Assembly: GCA_023428805.1 (NCBI GenBank)
Contig: JAEYWW010000320.1
Span: 1 to 5,694, forward strand
DNA from: Armatimonadota bacterium
GTDB lineage: Bacteria > Armatimonadota > Fimbriimonadia > Fimbriimonadales > Fimbriimonadaceae
DNA length: 5,694 nt
Direction: 5' to 3'
A model generated the notes under the pieces. It did not search any database. It was not told the origin of the DNA and saw nothing but the letters and a program-made list of their open reading frames with translations. Below are positions 1 to 5,694 of the stretch, in pieces. Positions within the stretch are counted from its first letter, which is position 1. The number at the start of each line of letters is the position of its first letter. The translations under genes were made by a program, and so were the position numbers.

Positions 1-6
1 CTCCAG

Positions 7-33
7 AGGTGCTCGACTATAGATTAAGCACCT
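7..33 (-). terminator. Hairpin downstream of tpiA, possible transcript end
   Basis: AGGTGCT at 7-13 pairs perfectly with AGCACCT at 27-33 around a 13-base loop, giving a 7-bp stem about 45 bases past the tpiA stop. CTC at 1-3 and GAG at 34-36 could add three pairs across a bulge. No T-tract follows on the transcribed side, so it is not a classic intrinsic terminator; it may mark a Rho-type end, protect the 3' end, or be chance. The rest of 1-75 shows no gene. Confidence 0.25.
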
Positions 34-75
34 GAGAGTTCCCGTTGCCCGCAAAGCTCCCGACAGAATCCCGAC

Positions 76-873
76 CTAAGCCGCAGCCACAATCTGAGCG
101 AACTCGTCGGCGTTCAAACTCGCGCCCCCGACCAATCCGCCATCAATTTCCGGCTGCGCGAAAAGCTCCTTCGCGTTCGACGCCTTCACGCTGCCGCCAT
201 AGAGCACCCGCACGACCTGGGCGGCTTCCTCCTCGACGTTCTCGCAAACCCATTGCCGGATCATCCCGCAGATGCGGTTGGCTTCGGGTGTATCGCAGAC
301 CTTGCCCGTCCCGATGGCCCACACCGGCTCATAGGCGATGACGAACATATACATCTCCGCCGGATGAACGCCATCCAAAGCCGCCGCAAGCTGCTCTCGG
401 ATCACCGCATCGGTGCGTCCCTCTTCCCTTTCGGCAAGCGTCTCACCCACGCAGAGGATCGGCGTGATTCCGTAGGGCAGAAGCGACTTGATCTTCAAAT
501 TCACGGTCTCATCGGTCTCGGCGAAGTAACCAAGGGTGGATTCGGGCACCTCCAAAGTTCCAAATCGCCCGCGCGTTTCGCTGTGCCCCACGATGCAGTA
601 GTCCACGCAGAATTCGAAGAGCTGTCGCGCGCTCACCTGCCCGGTATACGCCCCCTTCTCCATCCAGAACACATCCTGTGCTCCCAACTTCACCGGGCTC
701 TGCTTGAGCACGTCGCGCATCTTCGGAATCGCCAAGTAGGGCGGGCAGACGGCAACGTCAACATCGTTGCGGAATTCGAGCTGCTTGATGACCGACTCGA
801 CCATCGCCGCTCCCTCCTTCGAGGAGAGATTCATCTTCCAGTTCCCGGCGATCAGCTTGGTGCGTTGACTCAT
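76..873 (-). CDS. tpiA: Triose-phosphate isomerase
   Basis: 265 residues, about 13-15 longer than usual. It interconverts dihydroxyacetone phosphate and glyceraldehyde 3-phosphate in glycolysis and gluconeogenesis in the cytoplasm. Catalytic residues are all in place: Asn11 and Lys13 in AGNWKMN, His97 in VGHSETR, Glu182 in AYEPVWAIGTGK with the mobile lid loop 181-191, and the phosphate-binding YGGSV (225-229) and GGLVGGASL (245-253). The extra length lies directly after the His97 strand: between GHSETR and ETDETVN there are 13 more residues than in E. coli TPI (insert around 104-117). The motif reads S-E-T-R rather than S-E-R-R. Translation should depend on the overlapping osmC-like gene, since no ribosome site precedes the ATG. 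The TAG stop is followed by 75 bases to the window edge. Confidence 0.97.
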   Translation of the reverse strand: MSQRTKLIAGNWKMNLSSKEGAAMVESVIKQLEFRNDVDVAVCPPYLAIPKMRDVLKQSPVKLGAQDVFWMEKGAYTGQVSARQLFEFCVDYCIVGHSETRGRFGTLEVPESTLGYFAETDETVNLKIKSLLPYGITPILCVGETLAEREEGRTDAVIREQLAAALDGVHPAEMYMFVIAYEPVWAIGTGKVCDTPEANRICGMIRQWVCENVEEEAAQVVRVLYGGSVKASNAKELFAQPEIDGGLVGGASLNADEFAQIVAAA

Positions 874-1325
874 GCGCGTGTGACGGTGGGCTCAACCTCG
901 ATTTCCACGCGGCCTCGAATCGCGTTGGTGATGATGCAGTAGCTGTCGGCTTTGTGCGCCATGTCTTCCGCCGCTTTGATCTGGTCGTCGGTGGCGTCGG
1001 CGGAAAGCGTGATCGTCGGGCGGACGGTGATCTTCTTGTAGGTGAAGCTCGGACCATTCTCCTCGACTTCGCCAACCGCATCCGCATGGAAGTTCGTGAT
1101 CGGGAGCTTGCGGTTGGACGCGATGATGCCGAACGTGATGGAATAGCAACCCGCGACCGCCGCCGTCAAAAGCTCTTCCGGGTTGGTGCCTTCGCCCTTG
1201 CCGCCAAATTCAGGCGGAGTGCTGAGGGCCGCGTTGATGCCCTGCTCTCGTCCTGTCACCTTGCCCGCGCCATCGCGCCCTCCGGTCCACTCCACCGCCA
1301 CGGCGTACTCATGCATCTTGGCCAT
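870..1325 (-). CDS. OsmC-family peroxiredoxin
   Basis: 151 residues, typical length for OsmC (osmotically inducible thiol peroxidase, distinct from Ohr by sequence). These cytoplasmic dimers reduce organic hydroperoxides through two cysteines, commonly recharged by dihydrolipoyl proteins. Seen here: EWTGGRDGAGKVTG (12-25) N-terminal strand region, GTNPEELLTAAVAGCYS (46-62) with the peroxidatic Cys60 and nearby Glu50/51, and ADSYCIITNAIRG (126-138) with the resolving Cys130. Both cysteines stand where OsmC proteins have them. Met1 is taken as start; Met4 is an alternative. No Shine-Dalgarno sequence is visible. The TGA stop overlaps the tpiA start as ATGA, so the two proteins are probably made together. 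The substrate, whether fatty acid peroxide or other, cannot be read from sequence. Confidence 0.92.
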   Translation of the reverse strand: MAKMHEYAVAVEWTGGRDGAGKVTGREQGINAALSTPPEFGGKGEGTNPEELLTAAVAGCYSITFGIIASNRKLPITNFHADAVGEVEENGPSFTYKKITVRPTITLSADATDDQIKAAEDMAHKADSYCIITNAIRGRVEIEVEPTVTRA

Positions 1326-1331
1326 GCGGAT

Positions 1332-1337
1332 ATTCTA
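1332..1337 (-). promoter_or_regulatory. Possible -10 element (TAGAAT) for a leaderless osmC-tpiA transcript
   Basis: On the coding strand TAGAAT matches the TATAAT consensus at five of six bases and lies six bases before the osmC-like ATG, so transcription would start at or beside the A of the start codon. There is no Shine-Dalgarno sequence before this ATG, which fits a leaderless message. No -35-like hexamer is seen 16-18 bases upstream, and this is the longest gap between genes here (42 nt). Tentative. Confidence 0.3.
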
Positions 1338-1367
1338 CATTGGACGAGCCGATCCGGGTTCCGATGG

Positions 1368-2009
1368 CTACCTTTGGCAGCTCACTATCACGAGCGTGGA
1401 GAAGATCAGGAAGGTCGTGAGGGTCGAGACGAAGCAGCTGCGTCTCATATACTCCCGATGATAGGCGTCATAAATCTCCGCATCCGTATTCTGCTCCGCA
1501 TAGCGCTTGTAGGGGTTGGCTACTTCGTTGAGATAGCGGTAGTGCTCCTCCATCTCGGGGGAGTTGACCCAATCGGGAGGCGTATTGAGCATCTGAATCT
1601 TCGATTTCGGACGGCTGTGGTCGTTTTTGTGTGAAGCGGCCTCTCCCGGCTTTTGCCGTGAAGGAGCCTGCACCTCATGGGCCTTGGGACGGGGCTCCTC
1701 CGGTTGATTGCGCGTCTTCCGCAACTGTTCGGCGTGTTCGCGGAGCACCTTCTCGTGGTGATCCACCCTCGACTCAATTTGGTCCTGACGCAGACCAAAT
1801 CGCCGCTCCCACTCATCCTTCCGAATGTCAGCCAGGATTCGGCCGATGGCCTCCGGGGGAATGCCGGTTAGCTCGACGATGTCTCCGACCCGGCTCTGCC
1901 CCGATCCACCGAACTCATCCTGGCCCAGCCGGTCCAAAATTTCCCGGAGCTCGGCGTCGGTGACCTCCTCCGCAAGCAGTTCCTCGCGCTGATGCTCCAA
2001 TTCGCTCAT
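1368..2009 (-). CDS. Hypothetical tail-anchored protein with possible N-terminal helix-turn-helix
   Basis: 213 residues, no family recognised. Residues 16-65 are helical and resemble a winged-helix or HTH-like module (DAELREILDRL, then VGDIVELTGIPPEAIGRILADIRKDE, with the D-I-V-E-L-T-G-I-P-P-E-A-I pattern of a helix-turn-helix). Residues 66-100 are charged and heptad-like (possible coiled coil). Residues 101-140 are Pro/Lys/Glu rich and probably disordered. Residues 141-190 hold a Tyr- and Asn-rich segment (HYRYLNEVANPYKRYAEQ). Residues 192-211 are a single hydrophobic helix (FVSTLTTFLIFSTLVIVSC) only two residues from the end, preceded by MRR, so the bulk of the protein should face the cytoplasm. 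Start ATG overlaps the upstream stop as ATGA, with no good Shine-Dalgarno sequence, so reinitiation from the membrane gene is likely. It could be a membrane-tethered regulator or simply a membrane-associated scaffold; DNA binding is inference. Confidence 0.75.
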   Translation of the reverse strand: MSELEHQREELLAEEVTDAELREILDRLGQDEFGGSGQSRVGDIVELTGIPPEAIGRILADIRKDEWERRFGLRQDQIESRVDHHEKVLREHAEQLRKTRNQPEEPRPKAHEVQAPSRQKPGEAASHKNDHSRPKSKIQMLNTPPDWVNSPEMEEHYRYLNEVANPYKRYAEQNTDAEIYDAYHREYMRRSCFVSTLTTFLIFSTLVIVSCQR

Positions 2010-2269
2010 GCGTTGACCGCACCCGTCCTATCGTCGCCATAGCGGTCGCGCAACGCCGCCAAAGCCCGCCGATCCTTGGCCCGCATCACCAGCAGAACAA
2101 CCAATCCGATCCCCATGCAGGTGAGCAGGCCGATGCGGAATGTACGGAATAAGGTTCCTGCGTCGGAGAAAAGCAATATGAACGCCTGGGAAAAAACGAA
2201 CATTGCGAGGAACCCTTCCCGCAAGTAGAAGTGGTCCAGAATTTTCCGCTGAATCGCGCGGGGAGGCAT
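2006..2269 (-). CDS. Predicted two-helix membrane protein, or C-terminal part of the frameshifted upstream gene
   Basis: Up to 87 residues from ATG 2269. Two hydrophobic segments (about 19-36 and 46-62) are preceded by an amphipathic, basic stretch (RAIQRKILDHFYLREGF) and followed by a positively charged tail (MRAKDRRALAALRDRYGDDR), consistent with an inside tail. Its TGA overlaps the next ATG as ATGA, strong support that this frame is translated. No Shine-Dalgarno-like sequence stands in front of ATG 2269 at a usable distance. The frame is also open further upstream at least to about 2390, inside the preceding gene, so ATG 2269 may be no start at all. Joined to the preceding frame by a -1 shift it would give a protein of about 269 residues with four membrane helices. 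Function unknown. Confidence 0.6.
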   Translation of the reverse strand: MPPRAIQRKILDHFYLREGFLAMFVFSQAFILLFSDAGTLFRTFRIGLLTCMGIGLVVLLVMRAKDRRALAALRDRYGDDRTGAVNA

Positions 2270-2814
2270 GACTGGCTTTTCTGTGACTCCAGGTCTTTCT
2301 GCCGGAGTTGCCAGAATGGATTTTCCAAGGGGTGGAGAGGGGTGTTCCGTTGAAAAACTATCTGGATGGGTTCGTCATCCGTTGAGGTTGCAGTGACCTT
2401 CGTGCTGTCGACCTCGAATTCGAATACGCCAGCCGGAAGGGTCATTGCGGAACGAAGCCCTTCGAAGAAGAAGGCACTATTTTCACACCAGGCATAACCC
2501 CGGTCCTCACCCGTGATGTGCCTGCCCTGGATGACCAGCAGCGACCCTCTCAGTGCCCCCTGCTGCATCGGTTCCCTGCCTGAACGGGAAAAGCTCGAAG
2601 AGTTCAAATTCATGAGAGCCAAAATGATGACTCCCGCGCCAATCAGCACGAGCACAACCTTGATGAAGCCGTCCAGGGACGGAATCGCGCTCAACGCTGC
2701 AATGCCGATTCCGGCGAAGACGAATGCCAGTGCCTTCAGCGCGGATCGTGTTATTTTGAAGTCGCTCTCCGCCCTGCGCCACTGCGGTGTCGATTCGGCA
2801 TCCACGCTGTTCAT
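2086..2814 (-). CDS. Predicted membrane protein, N-terminal part (frame continues as a likely spurious tail)
   Basis: Not a family I recognise. From the ATG at 2814: short charged cytoplasmic-type N-terminus (1-24), two hydrophobic segments (about 25-45 and 49-70) joined by a tight SLDG turn, then a soluble, probably beta-rich stretch (about 87-157, with GSLLVIQGRHITGED, AFFFEGLRSAMTLP, GVFEFEVDSTKVTAT). A PFWQLRQKDLESQ segment (166-178) closes the part that looks real. After about base 2274 the same frame stays open to 2086, but becomes rich in Cys, Ser and Trp with no sensible pattern. In that stretch the -1 frame encodes two good membrane helices and ends in an ATGA overlap with the next gene. 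I therefore think the real product switches to the -1 frame between about 2400 and 2270. A GTG at 2835 would add seven residues; I chose ATG 2814 because GGTGGCGG precedes it, though weakly. Confidence 0.55.
   Translation of the reverse strand: MNSVDAESTPQWRRAESDFKITRSALKALAFVFAGIGIAALSAIPSLDGFIKVVLVLIGAGVIILALMNLNSSSFSRSGREPMQQGALRGSLLVIQGRHITGEDRGYAWCENSAFFFEGLRSAMTLPAGVFEFEVDSTKVTATSTDDEPIQIVFQRNTPLHPLENPFWQLRQKDLESQKSQSCLPARFSGKFWTTSTCGKGSSQCSFFPRRSYCFSPTQEPYSVHSASACSPAWGSDWLFCW
2270..2400 (-). other. Inferred -1 frameshift zone in the membrane gene
   Basis: Between these bases both the upstream frame and the -1 frame are open, and coding character appears to pass from one to the other. 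The span 2814-2006 is 809 bases, two over a multiple of three, so one extra base (or a -1 slip) would restore a single reading frame. Homopolymer runs where a base could be lost include five T on the coding strand near 2360 and two AAAA runs near 2310 and 2280. None forms a canonical X-XXY-YYZ slippery heptamer in frame. Sequencing or assembly error, true mutation and recoding cannot be separated from this sequence alone. Confidence 0.5.
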
Positions 2815-2842
2815 TATCGCCGCCACCCACCCCACGTTTCAA

Positions 2843-3235
2843 TCACAGGTTGTATGCGATGGGATGCAATGGCTGGTAGAGCTGCATCAATCCATATCCC
2901 GGCACCTTGAGCATCGCGATCTTGCCGTACATTTCCTCCTGAATCTCCCCCTCAAACTCCGCGCCGCGCCCCCGCAACTCCGCCATCGTCTCCTCCAAAT
3001 CGTCGCACATGAAGGAAATTTCGTGGCGCTTCTCGTGCGTGTAGACTTTGCCCTCCCACTCGCTATGCGTAGGATGAACGCCCATCTCGCTCGGCCCGCA
3101 CCGGAAGATCAGCCAGCCCGTCTCCCCATCGCTGTAGCCCGCATCGGCATAGGGCCACTGAAGAACGTCGCGCAGGAAGATGCGGGTCGCGTCCGCATCG
3201 TCCGAGTAGATCATCGTGTGGATGGAAGTGATCAT
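2843..3235 (-). CDS. VOC superfamily (glyoxalase/bleomycin-resistance fold) protein
   Basis: 130 residues from the ATG at 3235, the usual size for a two-module betaalphabetabetabeta VOC protein. I prefer this start over the ATG at 3280, because the sequence MITSIHTMIYS begins right at the first beta strand, a GGA sits about 6 nt upstream, and the longer version would overlap the M20 gene by 28 nt. Features: His6 at the first ligand position, YSDDADATRIFLRDVLQW (10-27) helix, GWLIFRCGPSEMGVHP (40-55) with His54, HEISFMCDDLEETMAEL (71-87) with His71, and GLMQLYQPLHP at the end. Gln118 occupies the place where glyoxalases usually have the Glu of E-L-Y. This matches uncharacterised VOC proteins ending in LYQPxHP rather than true glyoxalase I, so metal use and reaction are unknown. 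It follows the M20 stop by 17 nt and is probably in the same transcript. Confidence 0.85.
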   Translation of the reverse strand: MITSIHTMIYSDDADATRIFLRDVLQWPYADAGYSDGETGWLIFRCGPSEMGVHPTHSEWEGKVYTHEKRHEISFMCDDLEETMAELRGRGAEFEGEIQEEMYGKIAMLKVPGYGLMQLYQPLHPIAYNL

Positions 3236-3252
3236 TTCTGTTCCATTCTTTC

Positions 3253-4428
3253 TCAAATCGGCGACAAGGCAAGGCGGCACATCATCTCCACGCAGCCTGG
3301 GATCACCTCGTCATTGAAGTCGAACTTGGGATTGTGCAGCCCCGGCGGATTCTCTTCACCCGGCCTTCCGAGGCCGACGAAGAAGAAGCAGGCCGGAACG
3401 TGCGCGCCGTAATAGCTGAAATCTTCCGCGCCCATCTTGGGATGAGGCTCCAGACGGACGTTATCGCCGCCCGCGATGTGGATGAACCGCTCGGTCGCCC
3501 ACTGATCATTGACCGTGACGGGATATCCCTCCTCCCATCGGACATCAACCCGCGCCCCGTATCCGGCACACAGCGATTCCACCAATTGGATGAATCGACT
3601 GCGCATGGTCCGGCGCACCTCCGCATCAACCGTGCGGATGGTGCCGCTGAATTCCGCCTTCTCGGGGATGATGTTCGTAGCCGATCCTCCGTTGATTGTC
3701 CCCACCGTGAGAACCGCGTTCTGCGCTGGCCCGATGTTGCGCGAAACGAGGGTCTGGAGCGCAGTGACGCACAAGGCCGCAGCGACAATCGGATCGATCC
3801 CCTCTTCGGGAGCGGCCGCGTGGGCTCCCTTCCCCGTGATCGTCACATAGAATTGGTCCGTCGAAGCCATCAAAGGTCCGATTCGAGTGGACAATGCGCC
3901 CTGCGCCCTCGCGGGCCAGCCATGCAGACCGTACATGACATCCGGCTTCTCGCCCAGAAGTCCGTTCAGAATCCCCTCCCGGCACATGACATCTGCTCCC
4001 CCGCCTCCTTCTTCGGCTGGCTGGAAGACAAGCAGCACATTGTTGGTCCTCACCTGCTCTGCCGATAGCGCCCTCGCCACTCCAAGCAGAATCGTAGTGT
4101 GCCCGTCATGCCCGCAGGCGTGCATCTTCCCTTCGGTCAGGCTGGCATAAGGCAGACCCGTTTCCTCGAAGATCGGCAGGGCGTCCATGTCCGCACGCAA
4201 TGCGACGGTTCCACCACCTGGTTGGGTCGCGGGCAGCCAGGCGACGATGCCGGTGCCGCCCCCCAGGCCAGTCTTCATCTCAATCCCAAGCCGGTTCAAC
4301 TCCTCCACGACGATTCCCGAAGTGCGCACTTCTTCAAACATCAGCTCAGGATGCTGGTGCAGGTCTCTCCGGATCGCCGTCAGACTTTCCGCTTCGGCTT
4401 CAATTCGAGTTCGCAAATCAACGCTCAT
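3253..4428 (-). CDS. M20-family zinc amidohydrolase (hippurate hydrolase / N-acyl-amino-acid amidohydrolase type)
   Basis: Complete 391-residue protein of usual family length. Enzymes of this group (M20D; HipO, AmaA, indole-3-acetyl-amino-acid hydrolase type) cleave the amide bond of N-acyl amino acids or related small amides in the cytoplasm with a two-metal centre. Visible motifs: RRDLHQHPEL (20-29), ADMDALP (79-85), HACGHDGHT (103-111), QPAEEGGGGA (136-145), GLHGWP (167-172), GKGAHAAAP (199-207) in the lid/dimerisation domain, MGAEDFSYY (332-340) and LHNPKFDFND (364-373). Expected metal ligands are all present: Cys105, His107, Glu140, His169, His365; Glu139 is the likely general base. No signal peptide. 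The ATG follows the upstream stop by one base; a GAGGA lies about 12 nt upstream of it, rather far for a good ribosome site, so coupling to the M1 gene is likely. The true acyl substrate cannot be told from sequence; hippurate, acetyl-amino acids or peptides are all possible. Confidence 0.93.
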   Translation of the reverse strand: MSVDLRTRIEAEAESLTAIRRDLHQHPELMFEEVRTSGIVVEELNRLGIEMKTGLGGGTGIVAWLPATQPGGGTVALRADMDALPIFEETGLPYASLTEGKMHACGHDGHTTILLGVARALSAEQVRTNNVLLVFQPAEEGGGGADVMCREGILNGLLGEKPDVMYGLHGWPARAQGALSTRIGPLMASTDQFYVTITGKGAHAAAPEEGIDPIVAAALCVTALQTLVSRNIGPAQNAVLTVGTINGGSATNIIPEKAEFSGTIRTVDAEVRRTMRSRFIQLVESLCAGYGARVDVRWEEGYPVTVNDQWATERFIHIAGGDNVRLEPHPKMGAEDFSYYGAHVPACFFFVGLGRPGEENPPGLHNPKFDFNDEVIPGCVEMMCRLALSPI

Positions 4429-4429
4429 C

Positions 4430-5694
4430 TCAGTTTGTCTTCCTCAACTTGGCGATGGCCTCCTGAGCGGCGCGCTGCACGAACAGCATCCCCCGCTTCT
4501 CTGCCCTTTCGATCGTTGGAATTGCGGCGGCATTGCCGTAGTCTCCCAAGGCCCGAATCGCCGCAGTTCGTGCCCCGAAACTGTTCTCCTGAGCCACCTT
4601 CAGCAACGCTTCGTACACTTCAGTTCGCCCCGGTTTGTCCTTCAACCCCGCCAAATGGTTGATCGCATCCACGCGGACAGGTTCGCTGACCGGAGATTTC
4701 AGGACCGCCAGACAACGCTCTCGCCCGTCATCTCCGTTGCTCTTCACCCACCATCCCAGGGCAAACTTGCGAAAGCCTTCATCGGTCGATGGAATGCTCC
4801 ACGCTCGGTCAACCAAAACTGATTGACCGTACTTCTCGACCAGAACCCTCAATGCCTCCAGCCGAAGCCGTGGATTGGGATCGAGTCGAAGAACTTCCTC
4901 CAGCTTCTTCTGTGATCCTTCATTCTTGTCGAGAGCGGCCAATCTCCGCACCCCCGCCACCGCGAGATCGCGATGCGGGCTTGATGCGAAGGCCAGCAGA
5001 AGCTCCATCGAATCCTCACCCACTTGGTTGAGCATCTGCGATTTCAACCATACGGATGGTTCAGTCCTCAATATCTCACGCCGCCCCGGCTCATCCAACC
5101 CGACCGTCTGCCACAGCAGAAGTTTGATCGGCGCGCTCGGGCAGCTTCTCCAGGCCCGCGCGAATTCCAAAGCATCCAGTCCTGGTGTCGAGCCCGGGTA
5201 ATGGCACATCACCCGATGCTCGGGATCAACAAAGAAGGCTTTGTCTCCAACCTCCAGGCTGCCGGATCCTGACCTTAAATCAACCCAGTTTTCTGTCCAC
5301 TGCCCAGAAGAATAGACCCAGACCGGAACCTTGAGGCGATGCTCTCCCTTGGTACGCTTCAAAACCAATTCCGAACCGTTCTGGCTGACCGTCACTTCCG
5401 GCACTCCAGCCGTATAGAACCACTGCTTTCGGAACCAATCCAAATCCTCTCCACTCGAACGGCTCATGGAGTTGAAGAAGTCCTCGGTCGTCGCATTTTT
5501 GAACCGATACTCCAGCAGATAAGTCTTGATCCCCGCCCAGAATTTCTTCTCCCCAAGCTCATCCATCAGCATGTGCAGCCGCGCCGCACCCCCGCCATAA
5601 GCGTTGCCGTCGAAGTTGTCCATCGGCGCCGCATAGTTCGACCGAATCATCGGGTTGACGGCTGCTCCCATCGCTCCCTCGATCGTGCCCTTCC
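4430..5694 (-). CDS. M1-family metallo-aminopeptidase, 3' part (5' end outside window)
   Basis: C-terminal 420 or so residues of a gluzincin aminopeptidase-like protein. The frame is open to the window edge, so the Met at 5671 is internal, not a start. Counting from that Met: Tyr25 in A-Y-G-G-G-A followed by RLHML matches the M1 segment that normally reads Y-x-K-G-A-x-V-L-x-M-L, where the Tyr stabilises the transition state. Residues 60-91 (TTEDFF..SG.DLDWF..QWFY.AGVPE) are the typical end of the M1 catalytic domain. Residues 92-160 look like a beta-sandwich domain. From about 165 to the end the protein is helical, with repeated HEAT-like helix pairs (for example 222-247, 267-282, 329-345, 351-360, 367-410). 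The zinc motif HExxH...E should lie upstream and is not visible, so activity cannot be judged. The Lys of the KGA motif is Gly here. The TGA stop is separated by one base from the next ATG, which implies translational coupling to the M20 gene. Family call firm; substrate unknown. Confidence 0.85.
   Translation of the reverse strand, partial: KGTIEGAMGAAVNPMIRSNYAAPMDNFDGNAYGGGAARLHMLMDELGEKKFWAGIKTYLLEYRFKNATTEDFFNSMSRSSGEDLDWFRKQWFYTAGVPEVTVSQNGSELVLKRTKGEHRLKVPVWVYSSGQWTENWVDLRSGSGSLEVGDKAFFVDPEHRVMCHYPGSTPGLDALEFARAWRSCPSAPIKLLLWQTVGLDEPGRREILRTEPSVWLKSQMLNQVGEDSMELLLAFASSPHRDLAVAGVRRLAALDKNEGSQKKLEEVLRLDPNPRLRLEALRVLVEKYGQSVLVDRAWSIPSTDEGFRKFALGWWVKSNGDDGRERCLAVLKSPVSEPVRVDAINHLAGLKDKPGRTEVYEALLKVAQENSFGARTAAIRALGDYGNAAAIPTIERAEKRGMLFVQRAAQEAIAKLRKTN

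Noticed and set aside
253..942. Plus-strand open frame opposite tpiA
   Set aside because: Fully antisense to an unmistakable triose-phosphate isomerase; a mirror of its codon pattern.
1347..1369. Imperfect hairpin (AGCC...GGCT) in the gap before the osmC-like gene, considered as a terminator
   Set aside because: The stem has two bulges and only about nine pairs, overlaps the preceding stop codon, and has no T-tract on the transcribed side.
954..1634. Plus-strand open frame opposite the osmC-like gene and the tail-anchored gene
   Set aside because: It crosses two supported genes and a gap and shows no recognisable domain.
2270..2290. Slippery site for programmed -1 frameshifting at the AAAA run
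   Set aside because: In the upstream frame the bases read CAG AAA AGC, which is not an X-XXY-YYZ heptamer. I also see no convincing stimulatory stem, so recoding stays only one option beside error or mutation.
2513..3412. Long open frame on the plus strand opposite the membrane and VOC genes
   Set aside because: It spans parts of several well-supported minus-strand genes and their junctions, has no family motif, and its composition follows from the opposite strand.
3334..4068. Long plus-strand open frame opposite the M20 gene
   Set aside because: The minus strand carries every M20 motif and metal ligand here; the plus frame is rich in Arg, His and Pro without domain pattern.
1..5694. tRNA, rRNA, CRISPR array, transposon ends, phage genes
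   Set aside because: No cloverleaf, regularly spaced repeats, terminal inverted repeats or transposase/integrase motifs were found; non-coding sequence is under 200 bases in total.

Overview
The window reads as one bacterial gene cluster, entirely on the minus strand, transcribed from the right end towards the left. Order in the direction of transcription: an M1-type metallo-aminopeptidase (its 5' part lies beyond base 5694), an M20 zinc amidohydrolase, a small VOC (glyoxalase-fold) protein, a predicted membrane protein that appears split by a frameshift, a predicted tail-anchored protein with a possible helix-turn-helix N-terminus, an OsmC-family peroxiredoxin, and triose-phosphate isomerase. 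Spacing is very tight: 1 nt between M1 and M20, 17 nt between M20 and VOC, 28 nt (or 7 with a GTG start) before the membrane gene, and 4-nt ATGA stop/start overlaps at two junctions (membrane gene / tail-anchored gene, osmC-like / tpiA). The only real internal gap is 42 nt in front of the osmC-like gene, so osmC-tpiA may also have their own promoter.

Organism: protein-coding density is very high, G+C is moderately high, and Shine-Dalgarno sequences are weak or absent at most starts. The triose-phosphate isomerase carries GHSETR instead of GHSERR plus an insertion of about 13 residues. From memory that form occurs in Armatimonadota (Fimbriimonadia) and planctomycete-like lineages, so I lean towards an Armatimonadota-like, possibly uncultured bacterium, with low certainty. 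Nothing indicates a mobile element, phage, CRISPR array or RNA gene.

Region by region. 4430-5694: end of the catalytic domain, beta domain and helical HEAT-like C-terminus of the M1 peptidase. 3253-4428: complete M20 amidohydrolase with all metal ligands. 2843-3235: VOC protein. 2006-2814: two membrane-spanning segments and a soluble domain in one frame, then two more membrane-spanning segments in the -1 frame. 1368-2009: soluble protein with a C-terminal membrane anchor. 870-1325: OsmC. 76-873: tpiA. 1-75: short downstream region with a hairpin but no T-tract.

Functionally, the two peptidase/amidohydrolase genes suggest breakdown of peptides and acylated amino acids. OsmC and VOC proteins often handle peroxides and small reactive or modified metabolites, and TpiA is central glycolysis; any link between these jobs is inference. 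The least explained part, and the best candidate for something undescribed, is 1368-2814: a four-helix membrane protein coupled to a tail-anchored, possibly DNA-binding protein, with a frameshift that is either a sequence error, a lesion or a recoding event.
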